A stretch of 64,000 nucleotides of DNA from Flavobacterium tistrianum (GCF_003254545.1 NZ_QJRH01000073.1:603106-667105), one strand, 5' to 3'; positions 16,828 to 25,457 are shown, counted from the first letter of the stretch. Numbers and translations are program-made. Notes: generated from the sequence alone by a model not told the origin.

Positions 16828-17967
16828 TTAGTTTTTAAGTTCTTCCAAACTTTCTTTCAACGCTTTTACAAACGTGTCGATATCTGCTTTTTTCACAGTT
16901 AAAGGAGGTAAAATTCTCAATAGATTTTTATTGTTTGCGCTTCCTGTAAAAATGTGCTTTTCGATAATTAATTTCTTTCTTAAAGCTGCTACATCAAAAT
17001 CAAACTCCACTCCAAGCATCAAGCCTTTTCCTTTTACTTGTTTGATTCCGTCAACTTCTTTGATTTTCTCTAAGAAATATTCGTAAACTTCATTTACATT
17101 CTTTTGTAAATCAAGCTTTTCAATTACATCTAAAACTGCAATTCCTGCTGCACAAGACAAGTGGCTTCCGCCGAAAGTAGTTCCTAATAATCCGAAACTT
17201 GCTTCAAATTTTGGAGAAATTAAAATCGCTCCAACAGGGAAACCGTTCCCCATTCCTTTTGCAACTGAAATAATATCAGCGTTGATTCCGTGATGTTGGA
17301 AAGCAAAGAATTTACCGCTTCTTCCATATCCTGACTGTACTTCGTCTAAGATTAAAACTACATCGTATTTTTTACATGCTTTTTCTAAAGCCTGAAAAAA
17401 CTCTGTAGTTCCTTGGTCTAAACCTCCAACTCCTTGAATTCCTTCGATAATTACAGCTGTAACATCTCCTTTAGCTAATTCATTTTCAACCAATTCGATT
17501 TGGTTTAGTGGTAAAAACGTTACTTCTTGCTGTGCATTTATTGGAGCAACAATTTTTTTATTGTCTGTAACCGCAACTGCTGCAGAAGTTCTTCCATGGA
17601 AAGAGTTCTGAAAAGCCACTACTCTTGATTTTCCGTTATGGAAAGAAGCTAATTTTAAAGCATTTTCGTTGGCTTCAGCTCCAGAACTGCATAAAAATAA
17701 TTCGTAATCTTCAAGACCTGAAAGTTTTCCTAATTTCTGAGCCAATTCAACCTGCAAAGGATTCTGAATGGCATTAGAATAAAATCCTAAATTATCTATC
17801 TGATTTTTAAGTTTAGCTACATAATCTGGCTGTGTGTGTCCGATAGAAATCACACCATGTCCGCTGTATAAATCTAAATATTCTACTCCTTTGTCGTCAA
17901 TGATTGTACAATCTACTGCTTTTACTGGAGTTATGTCGTATAATGGGTAAACGTTGAATAAGTTCAT
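16828..17967 (-). CDS. argD: N-acylornithine aminotransferase
   Basis: ArgD moves an amino group from glutamate to acylglutamate semialdehyde. The 379-residue class III PLP enzyme carries DLYSGHGVISIGHTQPDYV, NSFHGRTSAAVAVT, the PLP aspartate in LILDEVQSGYGRSGKFF and the Schiff-base lysine in SVAKGMGNGFPVGA. Between argC and proA it sits where expected in the pathway. It could also act on succinylated intermediates; class III aminotransferases of this group are flexible in that. Confidence 0.95.
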   Translation of the reverse strand: MNLFNVYPLYDITPVKAVDCTIIDDKGVEYLDLYSGHGVISIGHTQPDYVAKLKNQIDNLGFYSNAIQNPLQVELAQKLGKLSGLEDYELFLCSSGAEANENALKLASFHNGKSRVVAFQNSFHGRTSAAVAVTDNKKIVAPINAQQEVTFLPLNQIELVENELAKGDVTAVIIEGIQGVGGLDQGTTEFFQALEKACKKYDVVLILDEVQSGYGRSGKFFAFQHHGINADIISVAKGMGNGFPVGAILISPKFEASFGLLGTTFGGSHLSCAAGIAVLDVIEKLDLQKNVNEVYEYFLEKIKEVDGIKQVKGKGLMLGVEFDFDVAALRKKLIIEKHIFTGSANNKNLLRILPPLTVKKADIDTFVKALKESLEELKN

Positions 17968-17977
17968 TTTTTCTTTT

Positions 17978-18054
17978 TAGTTGTTGGTTGATTGTTGTTG
18001 GTTGATGGTCTTATCTGATGTTTCCATCAACTATAAACCAACAACTATCAACTA
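17978..18054. repeat. imperfect palindrome in the argC-argD spacer
   Basis: Words TTGTTGGTTGAT on the left (17978-18008) are inverted as ATCAACTATAAACCAACAAC on the right (18024-18054). The arms are about 31 bases with several mismatches around a 15-base loop. Confidence 0.8.
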
Positions 18055-18057
18055 TTA

Positions 18058-19035
18058 TTAAAATCCGCTTGGTTTCAAATGTAAACCTGTGGTTTCTTCT
18101 AATCCGAACATTAAATTCATGTTTTGAATTGCTTGTCCCGAAGCACCTTTGGTTAAGTTATCGATAATTGATGTTATGAGAACCCGGTTTCCTTTTTTCA
18201 ATAAACTAATAATACATTTATTCGTCTGAACCACTTGTTTCATGTTGATGTTTGTTGTGGTAACGGTTACGAAAGGCTCATTTTTATAGAACTCTTCGTA
18301 TTTTGCTACTAATTGTTCCAAACTATCATCGCAAACTGTATATAAAGTTGCAAAAATTCCTCTTGGAAAATCTCCTCTGTTCGGAATAAAAAGCAATTCG
18401 CTGTCAAAATCATCTTGCAACTGAACCAAACTTTCTGAAATTTCACCTAAATGTTGGTGTTCAAAAGCTTTATAATGCGAAAAATTATTGTTTCTCCAGC
18501 TAAAATGAGAAGTCTCTGAAAGACTTACGCCTGCTCCTGTGCTTCCTGTTGTTGCATTAATATGAACGTCATTATTCAGCAAATTGTGCTCTGCCAATGG
18601 CAATAAAGCCAATTGAATAGCGGTTGCAAAACAACCTGGATTTGCGATATAATTTGCTTTTTTAATTTCCGCTTTATTGATTTCCGGCAATCCGTAAATG
18701 AAATCTTTTCCTTCAAAATGAGCATCTTTATTCAATCTGAAATCGTTTCCTAAATCAATAATTTTGGTATGACTTGCAAACTGATTTTCTTTCAAAAATG
18801 AAATTGATTTCCCGTGACCTAAACACAAGAAAACAACATTCACATTTGGATTGATTTCGGCTGTGAAATTCATTTCAATATCGCCCATCAAATCATGGTG
18901 TGCTACAGAAAGCGGCTTTCCAGCATTTGTTGTACTGTAAACAAAATCGATGTTTACTTTTGGATGATACATTAAAATTCTGATGAGTTCTCCGGCCGTG
19001 TAACCCGAACCACCAATAATTCCGACATTAATCAT
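18058..19035 (-). CDS. argC: N-acyl-gamma-glutamyl-phosphate reductase
   Basis: ArgC reduces acylglutamyl phosphate to the semialdehyde. The 325-residue protein has an N-terminal Rossmann motif (GIIGGSGYTAGELIRIL), the FLCLGHGKS segment, the catalytic cysteine in NPGCFATAIQLALLPL and the second catalytic site ATTGSTGAGVSLSE with EHQHLGEI. Its start overlaps the end of argG by eight bases, so the two are translationally coupled. Length is normal. Confidence 0.96.
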   Translation of the reverse strand: MINVGIIGGSGYTAGELIRILMYHPKVNIDFVYSTTNAGKPLSVAHHDLMGDIEMNFTAEINPNVNVVFLCLGHGKSISFLKENQFASHTKIIDLGNDFRLNKDAHFEGKDFIYGLPEINKAEIKKANYIANPGCFATAIQLALLPLAEHNLLNNDVHINATTGSTGAGVSLSETSHFSWRNNNFSHYKAFEHQHLGEISESLVQLQDDFDSELLFIPNRGDFPRGIFATLYTVCDDSLEQLVAKYEEFYKNEPFVTVTTTNINMKQVVQTNKCIISLLKKGNRVLITSIIDNLTKGASGQAIQNMNLMFGLEETTGLHLKPSGF

Positions 19036-20221
19036 GATCTAATTTATTTACAGATGAGAATATGTTTTGTGCATTTCCAAGAATTTTGATAAATCCTTTT
19101 GCATCTTCTGATGTCCAAGCATTGTTCATTTCACCGTACTGACCGAAACCTGTATTCATCAAATCGTTTTCAGATTCGATTCCGTCCAATGAGAAATGAT
19201 ATGGTTTTAATGAAACTGTAACCGTTCCGTTTACTGTTTTTTGAGTGTCTTGCAAGAAAGTTTCAATGTTTCTCATAACTGGATCCAAGAATTGTCCTTC
19301 GTGGAATAACATTCCGTACCAGTTTCCTAACTGCTCTTTCCAGTATTGCTGCCATTTTCCAAGAGTGTGTTTCTCTAATAAATGGTGTGCTTTGATGATA
19401 ATCAATGGAGCAGCTGCTTCAAAACCAACTCTTCCTTTAATTCCAATAATTGTATCTCCAACGTGAATATCTCTACCAATTGCGTAAGCGCTTGCCAATT
19501 TTTCAAGAGCTACAATATTATTTGAAGGTTTGTCAGTTTTTCCGTTTAAACCAACTAATTCTCCTTGTTCAAAATGAAGTGTAACTTTTTCTTCTCCTTC
19601 TTTTTGTAATTGTGACGGATAAGCTTCGCTTGGCAATGGCTGGCTTGAAGTCAAAGTTTCTTTTCCTCCAACGCTTGTTCCCCAAAGCCCTTTATTGATA
19701 GAATATTGTGCTTTTTCCCAAGAATAGTGAACTCCGTTTTGAGCCAAATAATCTACTTCTTCTTGTCTTGATAATTTTAAATCTCTAATTGGTGTAATGA
19801 TTTCGATTTCTGGAGCGATTGTCTGGAAAATCAAATCAAAACGAATTTGATCATTTCCTGCACCAGTACTTCCGTGAGCGATTGCAGTTGCTCCTACTTT
19901 TTTTGCATATTTTATAGCTTCAATTGCCTGAAAAACACGCTCTGCACTTACTGATAATGGATAAGTATTATTTTTTAATACGTTTCCGAAAATCAGATAT
20001 TTTATAGCTTTATCGTAATATTTATCTAAAATCGTTAAGTTGGCGTGTTGTGCACTTCCTAACTCATAAGCTCTTTTTTCAATAGCTGTTAATTCTTCAG
20101 CAGAAAATCCTCCTGTGTCTACAAGAACAGTGTGAACTTCGTATCCTTTTTCATTTTTTAAATATTTCAAACAATACGAGGTATCTAATCCTCCGCTATA
20201 AGCTAATACTACTTTTTTCAT
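19028..20221 (-). CDS. argG: argininosuccinate synthase
   Basis: ArgG joins citrulline and aspartate using ATP. The 397-residue enzyme begins with the PP-loop VVLAYSGGLDTSYCLKYL and shows AIAHGSTGAGNDQIRFD plus ENDLMNTGFGQYGEMNNAW. The central WGTSVGGKETLTSSQPLP stretch fits the Bacteroidetes version. It follows the GNAT gene by 64 bases and overlaps argC, so it is the second gene of the operon. Confidence 0.95.
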   Translation of the reverse strand: MKKVVLAYSGGLDTSYCLKYLKNEKGYEVHTVLVDTGGFSAEELTAIEKRAYELGSAQHANLTILDKYYDKAIKYLIFGNVLKNNTYPLSVSAERVFQAIEAIKYAKKVGATAIAHGSTGAGNDQIRFDLIFQTIAPEIEIITPIRDLKLSRQEEVDYLAQNGVHYSWEKAQYSINKGLWGTSVGGKETLTSSQPLPSEAYPSQLQKEGEEKVTLHFEQGELVGLNGKTDKPSNNIVALEKLASAYAIGRDIHVGDTIIGIKGRVGFEAAAPLIIIKAHHLLEKHTLGKWQQYWKEQLGNWYGMLFHEGQFLDPVMRNIETFLQDTQKTVNGTVTVSLKPYHFSLDGIESENDLMNTGFGQYGEMNNAWTSEDAKGFIKILGNAQNIFSSVNKLDHD

Positions 20222-20285
20222 TTTTTATAATTTAGGCTAATACTTTCGTATGTAGCAGTTTGAGATTTTTTCTAATTCATTTGAC

Positions 20286-20921
20286 TTAAACAAACAATGA
20301 CAAGATTTTATTTAAGAATAAAGCCTGTTTTATTTTTCTAAGTCTGTTCAAAACAGCCTCATTAAAAGGATGTCTTGGCGGTGTTTTTTGTTTTTCTTGT
20401 GGGTCGTATAACATTCCTGTGCAAAGGCACATTTTATTCTCTTTGCTTTGCAGAATATGATAGTTTGTGCACGTTTTACAGCCTGCCCAGAAACTTGGAT
20501 CAGTTGTCAATTCTGAAAAAGGAACTGGTTTATATCCTAATTCAGAGTTAATTTTCATTACGGCCAAACCAGTTGTAATTCCAAATATTTTAGCGTCTGG
20601 AAATCTTTTCAAAGAATATTCAAAAACTTTTGATTTTATCTTTTTCGCCAAACCATGACTTCTATAATCTGGATGTACAATTAACCCAGAATGCGCAACA
20701 AACTTTCCGTGCTGCCAGCTTTCTATGTAACAAAAACCTGCAAACTTTCCGTCAGCCAAAGCAATCATTGCATCACCGTTTGCCATTTTTTTCTGAATGT
20801 ACTCAGGAGTTCTTTTAGCAATCCCCGTGCCTCTTAACAAGGCAGAAGATTCTATCGTATCGCAGATTTCTTGCGCGTATTTGAAGTGTTCTTCCTGGGT
20901 AACAACAATAGAGATCTTCAT
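20286..20921 (-). CDS. GNAT acyltransferase, candidate N-acylglutamate synthase
   Basis: The 211-residue protein has the GNAT acetyl-CoA loop region (HSGLIVHPDYRSHGLAKKIK) and a typical core. After the core there is an unusual cysteine cluster, AGCKTCTNYHIL then KMCLCTGML (CxxC and CxC), which could hold a metal or act structurally. Being the first gene of the arginine operon, with no ArgA or ArgJ elsewhere in the cluster, it is the best candidate for the enzyme that acylates glutamate with acetyl- or succinyl-CoA. A Bacteroides homologue was assigned to this step by genetics, as I recall. Substrate is inference. Confidence 0.72.
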   Translation of the reverse strand: MKISIVVTQEEHFKYAQEICDTIESSALLRGTGIAKRTPEYIQKKMANGDAMIALADGKFAGFCYIESWQHGKFVAHSGLIVHPDYRSHGLAKKIKSKVFEYSLKRFPDAKIFGITTGLAVMKINSELGYKPVPFSELTTDPSFWAGCKTCTNYHILQSKENKMCLCTGMLYDPQEKQKTPPRHPFNEAVLNRLRKIKQALFLNKILSLFV

Positions 20922-21077
20922 TTCAATTATTGAAGTTAGAGTTAAAAATTAAAGCATATTGATTCGTTTGAAATCCAGAATTGAATCCAATAAAATTAAG
21001 CAAAATAGAAGTAACATCCTCAAAATCAAAACATTGATTAAGAAAATTTACAAAATAATAAATACTTTTAGGATATG

Positions 21078-21094
21078 TTTGTCCAATGGACAAA
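21078..21094. promoter_or_regulatory. TTTGTCC palindrome in the arginine leader
   Basis: TTTGTCCAATGGACAAA is an odd-centred perfect palindrome (8-bp arms, one central base). A related inverted repeat, TTTGTCCGTGACAAA, lies about 125 bases upstream in the same leader (21201-21215). One base is too short for an RNA hairpin loop without opening a pair, so a dimeric repressor site is as likely as an RNA element. Confidence 0.5.
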
Positions 21095-21122
21095 TTATGT
21101 GATTTCAAAATGAAAAAAGGGT

Positions 21123-21215
21123 ATGAATAAATATACGGCTATAAAACTCAGTGAACACTATAGAGATAGTGTCCGTACTTCGGGAGAAGTAATCGGTGAG
21201 TTTGTCCGTGACAAA
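21123..21215 (-). ncRNA. candidate structured leader of the arginine operon
   Basis: Three nested stems fit a three-way junction: outer AAACTCA/TGAGTTT (21144-21150 with 21197-21203), ACACTAT/ATAGTGT (21155-21161 with 21166-21172) and TACTTC/GAAGTA (21176-21181 with 21186-21191). A further hairpin TTTGTCCGTGACAAA follows at 21201-21215. The element lies between a good minus-strand promoter (21250-21257) and the GNAT start at 20921. The loops would be TCCC and CTCT on the minus strand. On the plus strand one loop is GGGA, of GNRA type, so the transcribed strand is not settled. No known riboswitch class was recognised. Confidence 0.45.
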
Positions 21216-21249
21216 GAAGTTATATGTAAACTTATTTTATTCATCGGTG

Positions 21250-21278
21250 CAAAAGTACATTATTTTTTAATTCACAAA
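21250..21278 (-). promoter_or_regulatory. probable promoter of the arginine operon
   Basis: TACTTTTG on the minus strand (complement of 21250-21257) matches the -7 consensus. A TTTG lies 17 bases further upstream (complement of 21275-21278), slightly closer than the usual 18-20. Transcription would start near 21243 and give a leader of about 320 bases. Confidence 0.55.
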
Positions 21279-21330
21279 ACAAAAAAATAAAATTCTAACA
21301 TTTTTTTTACGTTTTGTTATCTTTATAAGT

Positions 21331-21362
21331 TACTAAGACTCTAAGATACTCAGGTTCTGAGG
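21331..21362. repeat. octamer array upstream of the arginine operon
   Basis: Four in-phase octamers TACTAAGA, CTCTAAGA, TACTCAGG and TTCTGAGG, the same family as in the arginine spacers. The region 21363-21424 adds short repeated words around AACTTGAAAC and has no gene. Confidence 0.75.
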
Positions 21363-21424
21363 CTCTACTTTCTAATTTGATCCAAGCATAATCCTAAACT
21401 TGAAACCCGAAACTTGAAACAAAT

Positions 21425-21460
21425 AAAAACCCGATAACTATTTCTAGCTATCGGGTTTTG
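21425..21460 (-). terminator. M1 peptidase terminator
   Basis: AACCCGATA (21428-21436) pairs with TATCGGGTT (21449-21457), followed on the minus strand by a T tract, about 20 bases after the stop. Confidence 0.85.
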
Positions 21461-21480
21461 AATATTTTATTTTTGAATTA

Positions 21481-23751
21481 TTACTTTTTAGTAAATGGTA
21501 TTACTTGTCCATTTCCTGTAAGTGTCATATCGAAACCTGTTTTTGCTTCATTAAATTTGAATTTTAATCCAGCTCTTTTCGATTCAAATGTATCCTTTTC
21601 ACCTGCTACCGGAGAAAGGGTAAATTGTGGATAATTTGGAAGTTCTGCATGTAAAGTACTATTTTTCTCCGTTAATTCAATTGTTAAAGGAGATTTAGTA
21701 GTAACATAACTTCCTAGATATCCATCCAGAATAATATCTTTTTCAATTTTTCCATTTCCCGCTTTCCAGACATTATTAGATGTATTATTATCTGGAAAAG
21801 CATTATCTGGATCTAAAGTAATGCTTTCAATTTCTTCTGTAGAATTGTGTTTGAAAGACCATGAATTATTTCTTTGCCAGATTTCTACTGGCAAATTAAC
21901 CCTAGTTACTTTTCCGCTTTTTGTTTTCACATCTAAAACAATTGGCATTGGCATTTTATCAAAATTTTCAACTGTGATTATAACACCTTTTGCTGGGTCA
22001 TTTTTTACATATTTAATTGAATTAATTCCTTGATCGAATCTCCAATTGTTTACGTACCAGCTTCTCCAGAACCAGCTTAGATCTTCACCAGCAACATTTT
22101 CCATAGATCTAAAGAAATCATCTGGTTGCGGGTGTTTGTATGCCCAACGCTGAATATAAGTTCTAAAAGCATTATCAAAACGCTCTTTACCTAAAATTTG
22201 TTCTCTTAAAATTACTAAACCTGCACTTGGCTTAAAGTAGCACAACATACCAATATTAGCTTCCTTCATGTTGTCAGGAGAACTCATAATCGTTTCTAAA
22301 TCAGGTCTAGTAAACGGTTCTGCCATTTCATGCAAATTTGTTGGTTCTTCTTTATATTCACCATTGTTAAATGCAGCAGTACTTAATGAATTGATGAATG
22401 TATTGAATCCTTCATCCATCCAAGCAAATAATCTTTCGTTTGACCCCACAATCATTGGGAACCAAATATGACCAAATTCGTGATCTGTTACACCCCAAAG
22501 ATCTTGTCCTTTAGACTTCCATCCGCAGAAAACAATTCCAGGATATTCCATACCTCCTTCATTTCCTGCTACGTTTGTAGCTACCGGATAAGGATATTCA
22601 AACCACTGTTTTGAATAATGCTCAATTGAAGCTTTTACATATTCTGTAGAACGCCCATAAGCACCTTGTCCTGCACTTTCAACAGGATAAGCAGATAATG
22701 CTAATGATTTTTTACCGCTTGGAAGATTAATTTTTGCTCCATCTAAGATAAAAGCTGGAGATGATGCCCAAGAGAAATCACGTGCATTTTTGATTCTATA
22801 ATGCCATGTTTTTTCTGCTCCTGCATTTGCATTTGAAGCTGAATTTACTTCTTGCTCAGAACGAATTGTTACCGTTTTATCACTGTTTGCTGCATCTTTA
22901 TATTTTTTGAAATGATCTGCAGAAAGCACTTCCTGACCATTTAATAATTCACCAGAAGCTACAACAAAGTGATTTCCCGGAACAGTTAATTTTACATCAA
23001 AATCTCCATACTCTAAGTAAAACTCAGACGCACCTAAATATGGAGCTGTATTCCATCCTCTTACATCATCGTACACACACATACGCGGGTACCATTGTGC
23101 AATTGTAAAGATTTTTCCGTTTTTAGTTTCTAAAACCCCCATTCTATCTGATCCTTCGAAAGGAGCAATGAAAGAGAATTCAATTTTAACCTTTACAGAA
23201 CCTCCTTTTGCGGCCAATTCCTGAGGAAGGAAAATCTGCATTCTGGTATCTGTAACTATATACTTAGCATCAACTTCAGTTTTGTTTTTTCCGCCAGAAA
23301 TTACTTTAACCGATTTAATTTTATTCCCGCCATCAAAAACTTGTCCTTGAGCTCCGTTACGGCTTCCTGTTAAAGGCACTACAGCATTTCCTCTAGAATC
23401 TTCTTTAAATAAGTTCTGATCTAAATTCAGCCAAAGAAATCCTAATTTATTAGGACTATTATTAGTATAAGTAATTTCATCTGTCCCTACAATCTCGTTT
23501 GTAGTTGCATTTAATTTTGCCGTTATCTGATAATCGGCTCTATTCTGCCAATACTCTACTCCTGGCTCACCGCTCGCAGTACGAGTTGATGTAGCATTTT
23601 TGGTGTAAAAATGAGGTCCAAAGGCATCATGATAATTGTAATTGTTTACTGGATTTGCTGTTGGTGCTGAAGGAGTTTGCTGCGCCCAAACTGAAGAAAT
23701 CCCAAAAAATAAAGCCGCGGTTAAAATGGCTTTTGCAGATTGCTTTTTCAT
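21481..23751 (-). CDS. secreted M1-family metallopeptidase
   Basis: The protein is about 756 residues from the chosen start. A signal peptide follows it directly (MKKQSAKAILTAALFFGISS, ending VWAQ). The start eight codons further upstream would put extra residues before the signal, and the TTAATTTG -7-like element (23773-23780) fits the shorter form. The catalytic part has GGMEYPG and the zinc motif HEFGH (about residue 424) with the downstream glutamate in FAWMDEGFNTF, the M1 pattern HExxH-x18-E. A C-terminal beta-rich region of about 150 residues follows. No T9SS tail is evident, so it is probably periplasmic or membrane-attached. It likely trims peptides for nutrition. Confidence 0.88.
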   Translation of the reverse strand: MKKQSAKAILTAALFFGISSVWAQQTPSAPTANPVNNYNYHDAFGPHFYTKNATSTRTASGEPGVEYWQNRADYQITAKLNATTNEIVGTDEITYTNNSPNKLGFLWLNLDQNLFKEDSRGNAVVPLTGSRNGAQGQVFDGGNKIKSVKVISGGKNKTEVDAKYIVTDTRMQIFLPQELAAKGGSVKVKIEFSFIAPFEGSDRMGVLETKNGKIFTIAQWYPRMCVYDDVRGWNTAPYLGASEFYLEYGDFDVKLTVPGNHFVVASGELLNGQEVLSADHFKKYKDAANSDKTVTIRSEQEVNSASNANAGAEKTWHYRIKNARDFSWASSPAFILDGAKINLPSGKKSLALSAYPVESAGQGAYGRSTEYVKASIEHYSKQWFEYPYPVATNVAGNEGGMEYPGIVFCGWKSKGQDLWGVTDHEFGHIWFPMIVGSNERLFAWMDEGFNTFINSLSTAAFNNGEYKEEPTNLHEMAEPFTRPDLETIMSSPDNMKEANIGMLCYFKPSAGLVILREQILGKERFDNAFRTYIQRWAYKHPQPDDFFRSMENVAGEDLSWFWRSWYVNNWRFDQGINSIKYVKNDPAKGVIITVENFDKMPMPIVLDVKTKSGKVTRVNLPVEIWQRNNSWSFKHNSTEEIESITLDPDNAFPDNNTSNNVWKAGNGKIEKDIILDGYLGSYVTTKSPLTIELTEKNSTLHAELPNYPQFTLSPVAGEKDTFESKRAGLKFKFNEAKTGFDMTLTGNGQVIPFTKK

Positions 23752-23937
23752 ATTTTTTAGCTGTTTATGTAGCAAATTAATGAAAAAAAAAGCTATTTAC
23801 GGAGATATTTCAAAACATAAATTCAATTTTAGCAAAATTTTACCAATAAAATAATTTAAGCTATTTTCTTAAAAAACTAAATTTTATAAAATATATTTAC
23901 ATCTATTAAAAGAACACTCATTTTTAGATTCAATATT

Positions 23938-24789
23938 GTGACTACAACTATCTCAAATTCTATATTAAAAGCTTCGATTAAACATGCTGGAGCTGAATTA
24001 TTTTCTATAAAAGACAATCAAAACAATGAATATATCTGGGAAGGCAATCCAGATTTTTGGGGTAAGCATTCTCCTGTTCTTTTTCCAATTGTAGGAACTT
24101 TAAAAAACAATACTTACACAATCAATGAAAAAGGATATCATCTGCCGCGTCATGGATTTGCCCGTGACATGGACTTTGAATTGATTGAAAAAACTGAAAG
24201 CAAAGCCGTGTTCTCTCTTAAATCTTCTAAAGAAACATTACAGAAATATCCTTTTGATTTTGAATTACAACTTATTTATACGCTTAACGAAAGCTCATTG
24301 GAACTTGAATACAAAGTAATTAATAACGGAAAAGAAAAAATGCCTTTTTCAATTGGAGCACATCCTGCAATTGCACTTCCAGACAATTTTGAAGATTATG
24401 CTTTTCAATTCGAAAAAAAAGAAATTTTAAAGTATTATCTTCTTGAAAATGATTTGATTTCTTCTAAGACCAAAGTTTTAGAAACGAAAAATAATTTAGT
24501 CCCTTTAAATTATGAACTCTTTAAAAATGATGCTTTAATTTTTAAAACATTAGAGTCAAAATCTTTAACTATTCTAAACAATTCAAAGCCTTATGTAAAA
24601 GTAAGCTATAATGATTTTCCAAGTTTAGGAATCTGGACAAAAGAAAATGCGCCATTTATCTGTATTGAACCTTGGCTTGGCTATTCTGATACCGATGAAA
24701 ATTCAGGAGACTTATATAAAAAAGAAGGAATTTTGATTTTGGATGAAAACAAAAATTTCAGTGCAAAATTTAGTATTACTATATTATAA
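23938..24789 (+). CDS. aldose 1-epimerase-like protein (LacX type)
   Basis: The 283-residue protein starts at a GTG (23938); no ATG gives a complete fold. It shows the galactose-mutarotase fold with LFPIVGTLKNNTY, the catalytic-histidine region LPRHGFARDMDFEL, IGAHPAIALP and the C-terminal CIEPWLGYSD. This pattern fits the LacX-like branch, whose sugar substrate is not known. There is no signal peptide. Eight bases after its stop begins the acetyltransferase gene, so the two are probably co-transcribed. Confidence 0.82.
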   Translation: MTTTISNSILKASIKHAGAELFSIKDNQNNEYIWEGNPDFWGKHSPVLFPIVGTLKNNTYTINEKGYHLPRHGFARDMDFELIEKTESKAVFSLKSSKETLQKYPFDFELQLIYTLNESSLELEYKVINNGKEKMPFSIGAHPAIALPDNFEDYAFQFEKKEILKYYLLENDLISSKTKVLETKNNLVPLNYELFKNDALIFKTLESKSLTILNNSKPYVKVSYNDFPSLGIWTKENAPFICIEPWLGYSDTDENSGDLYKKEGILILDENKNFSAKFSITIL

Positions 24790-24797
24790 GAGACAAA

Positions 24798-25346
24798 ATG
24801 TTAGATTTCAATTTTACTCCATTTCCAATAATCGAAACAGAACGCTTAATTTTAGACAGGCTAACAGATAAAGATGTACAGGAAGTCTTTGACTTGCGTT
24901 CTAATCCTGAAAATATGAAATATATTCCGAGACCTCTGGCAAAAAACCACGAGGATGCTTTGGAGCTCATTAGAATGATTGATGAAAAGATTGACACTAA
25001 TGAAGGAATAAACTGGAGCGTCCGATTTAAAAATGATTCTAAACTAATTGGAATTATTGGGTATTACAGAATGCAACCGGAGAATTATCGAGCTGAAATT
25101 GGTTATATTCTCTCACCTGACCATCATGGAAAAGGAATTGTTACAGAAGCTGTTAACCAACTGATTAAATACGGTTTTGAAGATTTAAAACTGCATTCAA
25201 TTGAAGCTGTAATTGATCCAGAAAATTATGCCTCTGAAAAAGTATTACAAAAATGCGGTTTTGTTAAAGAAGCCCATTTAAGAGAAGTAGAATTCTGGGA
25301 TGGAAAATTTATAGACAAGGTAATTTACTCATTACTAGAAAAGTAA
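24798..25346 (+). CDS. RimJ/RimL-type GNAT acetyltransferase
   Basis: The 182-residue protein begins with the typical FPIIETERLILDRLTDKDVQ and has the acetyl-CoA loop in SPDHHGKGIVTEAVNQLIKYG. The next stretch HSIEAVIDPENYASEKVLQK with CGFVKEAHLRE is diagnostic for the ribosomal-protein-alanine acetyltransferase group. Many members act on other amines, so the substrate is unknown. It follows the epimerase-like gene by 8 bases. Confidence 0.85.
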   Translation: MLDFNFTPFPIIETERLILDRLTDKDVQEVFDLRSNPENMKYIPRPLAKNHEDALELIRMIDEKIDTNEGINWSVRFKNDSKLIGIIGYYRMQPENYRAEIGYILSPDHHGKGIVTEAVNQLIKYGFEDLKLHSIEAVIDPENYASEKVLQKCGFVKEAHLREVEFWDGKFIDKVIYSLLEK

Positions 25347-25401
25347 TATTTTCTTCTTGTTAAAATAATCTTATAAACAATAGCTACTCAGCATTATCTG
25401 T

Positions 25402-25409
25402 TATATTTG
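25402..25409 (+). promoter_or_regulatory. -7 element of the barrel gene
   Basis: TATATTTG fits the TAnnTTTG consensus and lies 48 bases before the ATG of the next gene. No TTTG is seen at the right distance upstream. Confidence 0.35.
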
Positions 25410-25457
25410 CGATCAAAATCAGCAAAAAATCGCTGTTTTGATTTCCAAAAAATACTT

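Noticed and set aside
21123..21290. Plus-strand 55-residue frame across the arginine leader
   Set aside because: No family pattern, no good promoter at the right distance, and the region is better explained as a folded leader of the minus-strand operon. It stays a possible alternative.
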